A stretch of 64,000 nt of DNA from Algisphaera agarilytica (lineage in GTDB: Bacteria > Planctomycetota > Phycisphaerae > Phycisphaerales > Phycisphaeraceae): assembly GCF_014207595.1 (NCBI RefSeq), contig NZ_JACHGY010000001.1, positions 372,001 through 436,000 on the forward strand. The letters run 5' to 3'. Numbering within the stretch: position 1 is the stretch's first letter; each line of letters starts with the position of its first letter. A program made the position numbers and the translations under genes. Under the pieces are notes generated by a model. The model saw nothing but the letters and a program-made list of their open reading frames with translations, was not told the DNA's origin and did not search any database. Of this stretch, positions 60,847 through 64,000 are shown piece by piece.

Positions 60847-61445
60847 GATTCCCCCTTTTCGTGCGAAGGCATCTTAGAGGGTGCCGGTACGCTGGCTAGC
60901 CGACTTAAAATACGGTTTCGGCTGCGGTGGACGTGGCTCATCACCGTGCCCGGGGCCAACCCCAAAGCATCGGTGATTTCTGCGTAGCTGCATTTATCCA
61001 AACATCTCATAAAAAAGCAGGCTCGGGCATCATCACTCAAATCGAGCAGCGCTGCTGCCAAATCGTCGTCGATGCCCAAGCGGTCACCGATGGCTTCTGA
61101 GGTGGTGTGAGACTCGGCGTTAAGGGCTTGGACATCGATGCCCCGGGGCTCGGTGTCCGGCGGGGACGCCGACGGGGCCACGGCAGACGCATCCTTGGAG
61201 AGTATCGCAGCGCGTCGCCCGGTGTCGCGCTGGTGACGCAGGGCAAGGTTACGGACGATTTGCCCAGTCCACGCCCCAAAGCTTGTGCCTTCGGTGAAGT
61301 CGTTACGCTTTTTCCATGCAACCAGCCCGGCTTCTTGAACTAAGTCTTGGGCCGTGTCTCGTTGGCGGCAGATCGCGAAGGCGATCGCCATCAGCCTTGG
61401 GCTAACCGCACGGAAGTGGGCTTCAAAGGCTTCGGGATCAAGCAT
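60843..61445 (-). CDS. ECF-family RNA polymerase sigma factor
   Basis: 200 residues. Region 2 has A-I-A-F-A-I-C-R-Q-R-D-T-A-Q-D-L-V-Q-E-A near residues 18-37 and G-A-W-T-G-Q-I-V-R-N-L-A; region 4 has D-A-R-A-C-F-F-M-R and Y-A-E-I-T-D-A-L-G-L-A-P-G-T-V-M-S-H-V-H-R-S-R, the ECF helix-turn-helix. The layout resembles planctomycete ECF types next to a membrane anti-sigma. Start at 61445 removes an upstream extension that is not family-like. It may control its own operon and possibly the PEP-CTERM gene (inference). Confidence 0.9.
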   Translation of the reverse strand: MLDPEAFEAHFRAVSPRLMAIAFAICRQRDTAQDLVQEAGLVAWKKRNDFTEGTSFGAWTGQIVRNLALRHQRDTGRRAAILSKDASAVAPSASPPDTEPRGIDVQALNAESHTTSEAIGDRLGIDDDLAAALLDLSDDARACFFMRCLDKCSYAEITDALGLAPGTVMSHVHRSRNRILSRLASVPAPSKMPSHEKGES

Positions 61446-61659
61446 CGAACTTGTTCCGTAAACGCATAAATAGCTTTCGAAAATAGCGTAATAACGATGG
61501 CGGCTTAAAACCGGTATGGAACAGTAACTACTCACGCTATAGCCTTATTCCACTCATCTCCGGTTAACATGCACCTGATTCAAGAACAATCGATCTAATA
61601 GTTGAGTTCAGCTGCGGGAGATTTACGGCGAGACACACCTGTAGGACACCCCGACGCAT

Positions 61660-61680
61660 CGACCATTTGATTGATGGTCG
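61660..61680. promoter_or_regulatory. Short dyad upstream of the rpmF promoter
   Basis: CGACCAT and ATGGTCG, perfect 7-base arms around a 7-base spacer, just upstream of the candidate -35 box. It could bind a regulator of the ribosomal/fatty-acid operon; no known operator (for example FapR) matches it. Confidence 0.35.
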
Positions 61681-61690
61681 CCGGTTCACC

Positions 61691-61719
61691 TTGACGCAAA
61701 CACCGGTTCTGACTACTCT
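61691..61719 (+). promoter_or_regulatory. Candidate sigma-70-type promoter of rpmF-plsX-fabH
   Basis: TTGACG (61691-61696), 17 bases, TACTCT (61714-61719), about 100 bases before rpmF. The match to -35 is good and to -10 partial. Confidence 0.5.
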
Positions 61720-61822
61720 TTACGGCTCGCTACGGCGAATCCCGAACAAAATACCCCGGATACGACCCGGACGACACCCTCGCCCGGCCCGCTAAGTCCC
61801 TCGCCCACAAGGACCTGCAAAC

Positions 61823-62032
61823 ATGCTCCCCGTTCAACGCAAAACCCGTACGCAGACCCGCAAGGGCCGTTCGCACCACGCCCTGACCGACGCTCAACTC
61901 GTCACCTGCCCCCACAGCGGCGAAGCCAAGAAGCCCCACACCGCTTGCCGCGAAACCGGCTACGTGCCCCCGAACGGCAACCGCCCCGGTTTCTTCCTCG
62001 ACATCAAGCTGTTCCGTAAAAAGAACAAGTAA
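61823..62032 (+). CDS. rpmF: Ribosomal protein bL32, lacking half of the zinc cysteines
   Basis: 69 residues. It has P-V-Q-R-K-T, R-K-G-R-S-H-H-A-L and L-V-T-C-P-H-S-G-E-A-K-K-P-H-T, matching bL32. The canonical C-P-x-C and C-x-x-C pairs read C29-P-H-S32 and C42-R-E-T45, so two of four zinc ligands are gone. The C-terminal extension (after residue 50) is longer than usual. It is the first gene of rpmF-plsX-fabH, a frequent bacterial arrangement that links ribosome and fatty-acid synthesis. Confidence 0.92.
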   Translation: MLPVQRKTRTQTRKGRSHHALTDAQLVTCPHSGEAKKPHTACRETGYVPPNGNRPGFFLDIKLFRKKNK

Positions 62033-62131
62033 ACTCTTGTCGTGTTCCCGGCATTCGGCCGGGATGGTCTCGGGCGATCGGGGGGATGTACGGCTCCGAG
62101 TTGCCCGCTGAACCCCCTCGGAGTTTCTCCT

Positions 62132-63169
62132 GTGCGAATTGCGCTTGACGTCATGGGCGGCGACAACGCCCCCGACGCGATCCTGGATGGCGGGCTGAAC
62201 GCCGCGGAAGTCTTGTCCGATGACGACCAATTGGTCCTGATCGGCGACGAAGAAATTATCCGCGAAGGCCTCCGCGAAGCCGGGCTCCACAACGACTCCC
62301 GCTTCGTCATCGAAGCCACCACCCAAGTCATCGAGATGGGCGACTCGCCCGTCACCGCTTTGCGTGCAAAGCCCGACAGCTCCATCGTCAAGATGGGTTG
62401 GCTCGGCAGCGCCAAGAAAGCCAAAGACCAACACTGCCAGGCGATCATCTCCGCCGGCAACACCGGTGCCTGTGTCGCCGCGGCCCAGATGTCGATGCGT
62501 CGCCTCCCCGGCGTCCACCGCCCGGGCATCGCGATCGTCCTGCCGACCTTCCACGGCCCGGTCGTGGTCTGCGACGTGGGCGCAAACCCCGAGCCCAAGC
62601 CGTCGCACCTCTACCAGTACTCGATCATGGCTGGCGTCTACGCCGAGAAAGTCCTGGGCATCGAGAACCCTAAGGTCGGCGTGATGAACATCGGCGGCGA
62701 AGAGGGCAAGGGCACCCCCCTGGTCAAGGAAACCAGCCGACTCTGCCGCGAAGACGAAACGCTCAACTACGCCGGCAACGTCGAAGGACGTGAGCTGTTC
62801 AACGGCAAGGCGAACGTCGTCGTGACCGAAGGCTTCACCGGCAACGTTGTGCTGAAGCTGGCCGAGGGTTTGAGCGCCGGCATCTTCCAGACGATCACCC
62901 GCGAGGCGATGGAGATCGACATGGACCTGGCCATGCGGTTCGAGCCCGTGGTCAAGAGCATCTACAAGAAGCACGACTACCACGAGTACGGCGGCGCCCC
63001 CCTCTTGGGTGCCAACGGCTTGTGCATGATCTGTCACGGCAGCTCCGAGGCCCGCACGATCACCAACGCGATCAAGAAGGCCAAGATGTATCACGAGCTG
63101 AAGGTCAACGACGCCATCATCGAAGCGCTGGCCGAGCACGAAGGCGGCGAGAAATCTGGGGATCAGTGA
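62132..63169 (+). CDS. plsX: Phosphate acyltransferase PlsX
   Basis: 345 residues. It turns acyl-ACP into acyl phosphate for phospholipid synthesis. The N-terminal V-R-I-A-L-D-V-M-G-G-D-N-A-P is the family signature; M-S-M-R-R-L-P-G, N-I-G-G-E-E-G-K-G, V-V-T-E-G-F-T-G-N-V-V-L-K and G-A-P-L-L-G confirm it. The GTG at 62132 has GGAG 8 bases upstream; an ATG-started longer frame would add 30 non-homologous residues. Confidence 0.95.
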   Translation: MRIALDVMGGDNAPDAILDGGLNAAEVLSDDDQLVLIGDEEIIREGLREAGLHNDSRFVIEATTQVIEMGDSPVTALRAKPDSSIVKMGWLGSAKKAKDQHCQAIISAGNTGACVAAAQMSMRRLPGVHRPGIAIVLPTFHGPVVVCDVGANPEPKPSHLYQYSIMAGVYAEKVLGIENPKVGVMNIGGEEGKGTPLVKETSRLCREDETLNYAGNVEGRELFNGKANVVVTEGFTGNVVLKLAEGLSAGIFQTITREAMEIDMDLAMRFEPVVKSIYKKHDYHEYGGAPLLGANGLCMICHGSSEARTITNAIKKAKMYHELKVNDAIIEALAEHEGGEKSGDQ

Positions 63170-63170
63170 G

Positions 63171-64000
63171 ATGACCGAGCGTGGCAAGCCCCGAGCCAAG
63201 GGCGTAGCAATCGTGGGGACCGGCGTCTCGCTGCCCGACAAAGTCCTGACCAACGACGACCTGGCCAAGATCGTCGACACCAACGACGAGTGGATCACCC
63301 AACGCACCGGCATCAAGACCCGGCGCATTGTCGATAGCGATACCAACGTCCGCGATCTCGCGCGTGACGCCTTGCAGTCGGCCCTCGACGACGCCAAGCT
63401 CCCGGCGACCGAGCTCGACCTGGTCATCCTCGCCACGATCACGCCCGAGATGGTCTGCCCGAACACCGCCGCCCGCGTGGTTGCGGAACTCGGTGCCGCC
63501 CCCGCCGGCGCGATGGACCTCTCCGCCGCGTGCTCGGGTTTTGTGTATGCCCTGAACGTCGCGTCGAGCCTGATCGAGACCGGGCAGTACAAGACCATCG
63601 GTGTCGTGGGGGCCGAGACGCTGTCGAAGATCGTGGACTACGAAGACCGCCGGACGTGCATTCTGTTTGGCGACGGCGCGGGCGCCGCAGTAGTCACCGC
63701 CGTGGACGACCCGACGCGTGGCTGCCTGCACCAGTCGATGCACTCCAACGGGAACCTGTGGGGCGAGCTCTACGTGCCCGAGCAGGACGCCCACCTCCCC
63801 GAGAACAACACCTTCACCGGCGCGTTCAACACGCTGCAGATGAACGGCCGCGAGGTCTACAAGTTCGCCGTGACCACCACGTCCAAGATGATGCAGCAAA
63901 CCCTCGACGCGGCGGGCGTCAAGGCCGAAGACCTGGCGCTGGTCGTGTCGCACCAATCCAACAAACGCATCCTCGAGTCGGCCCGCGACCGCTTCGGCCT
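63171..64000 (+). CDS. fabH: Beta-ketoacyl-ACP synthase III, 3' end outside the window
   Basis: 276 codons are visible and the frame is open to the window edge; about 50 residues are missing. It starts with ATG at 63171, one base after the plsX stop. The catalytic Cys is C121 in S-A-A-C-S-G-F and the His is H261 in S-H-Q-S-N; the final Asn lies beyond the edge. W-I-T-Q-R-T-G-I near the N-terminus and F-G-D-G-A-G-A also match FabH. It starts fatty-acid synthesis by condensing acetyl-CoA with malonyl-ACP. Confidence 0.95.
   Translation, partial: MTERGKPRAKGVAIVGTGVSLPDKVLTNDDLAKIVDTNDEWITQRTGIKTRRIVDSDTNVRDLARDALQSALDDAKLPATELDLVILATITPEMVCPNTAARVVAELGAAPAGAMDLSAACSGFVYALNVASSLIETGQYKTIGVVGAETLSKIVDYEDRRTCILFGDGAGAAVVTAVDDPTRGCLHQSMHSNGNLWGELYVPEQDAHLPENNTFTGAFNTLQMNGREVYKFAVTTTSKMMQQTLDAAGVKAEDLALVVSHQSNKRILESARDRFG

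Larger units (their letters stand above)
61446..61822. other. Intergenic region between the sigma operon and rpmF
   Basis: 377 bases, no gene seen. It must hold the promoter of the sigma operon (minus) and of rpmF-plsX-fabH (plus). A good candidate for the latter and a small dyad are listed separately. The rest shows no repeat, RNA gene or clear ORF. Confidence 0.6.

Overview
The window is a 64-kb, GC-rich, gene-dense piece of bacterial chromosome. Most likely it comes from a planctomycete of the class Phycisphaerae. This is an inference from gene content: a 1,358-residue SecA, an MJ0042-type zinc-ribbon mini-protein, a PEP-CTERM-anchored repeat protein, DUF4139, DUF4332 and DUF3465 proteins, and the protein architectures. 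No rRNA, tRNA, insertion sequence, phage or CRISPR array was recognised. About 58 protein genes are supported. The first (rarA) and last (fabH) are cut by the window edges.

Layout. 1-1.8 kb: rarA end and an L,D-transpeptidase. 1.9-5.6 kb: a sugar ABC importer (binding protein plus two permeases, no ATPase). 5.7-8.5 kb: cysH, folK, queE, queD. 8.5-14.4 kb: SLC13 permease, zinc-ribbon peptide, FHA protein, hemW, nucleoside deaminase, PhoD-like hydrolase. 14.4-22.5 kb: secA, a small membrane protein, a phosphodiesterase-superfamily protein, sucC, an SDR enzyme. 22.6-25.4 kb: AraC regulator divergent from a phytanoyl-CoA-dioxygenase-like gene and a sugar isomerase, with a perfect 16-bp palindrome between them. 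25.4-32.6 kb (minus strand): Tat-exported agmatine-deiminase-like protein, ABC components, two DUF4139 paralogues. 32.7-36.8 kb: a Zn/Mn ABC importer, whose permease carries a DtxR-like tail, divergent from a DtxR/MntR regulator. 36.8-42.9 kb: MoxR ATPase, cdaA-cdaR (c-di-AMP), proA, HAD hydrolase. 43-49.9 kb: purL, small DUF proteins, methyltransferases, TPR protein. 49.9-54.4 kb: a second sugar ABC importer, again without ATPase, whose MalF-type permease has a large extra membrane block. 54.5-61.4 kb: MOSC protein, lnt, a PEP-CTERM beta-repeat protein, anti-sigma and ECF sigma factors. 61.8-64 kb: rpmF-plsX-fabH.

The most interesting signal is a set of dispersed inverted-repeat elements. 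Two families are built on heptamers (GTGATGA/TCATCAC-like and GGATTTC/GAAATCC-like), one on CCCTCTCCC/GGGAGAGGG, and others occur once here. They sit between genes but also inside genes, in frame: queE (about 58 extra residues), hemW (about 41) and purL (about 28), each in a loop between conserved family motifs. Another supplies the stop codon of queD and another part of the N-terminus of a HAD hydrolase. This resembles the protein-coding palindromic elements of Rickettsia, but in an unrelated lineage and with different sequences. All functional calls come from reading motifs and recalled family features; no database search was run.
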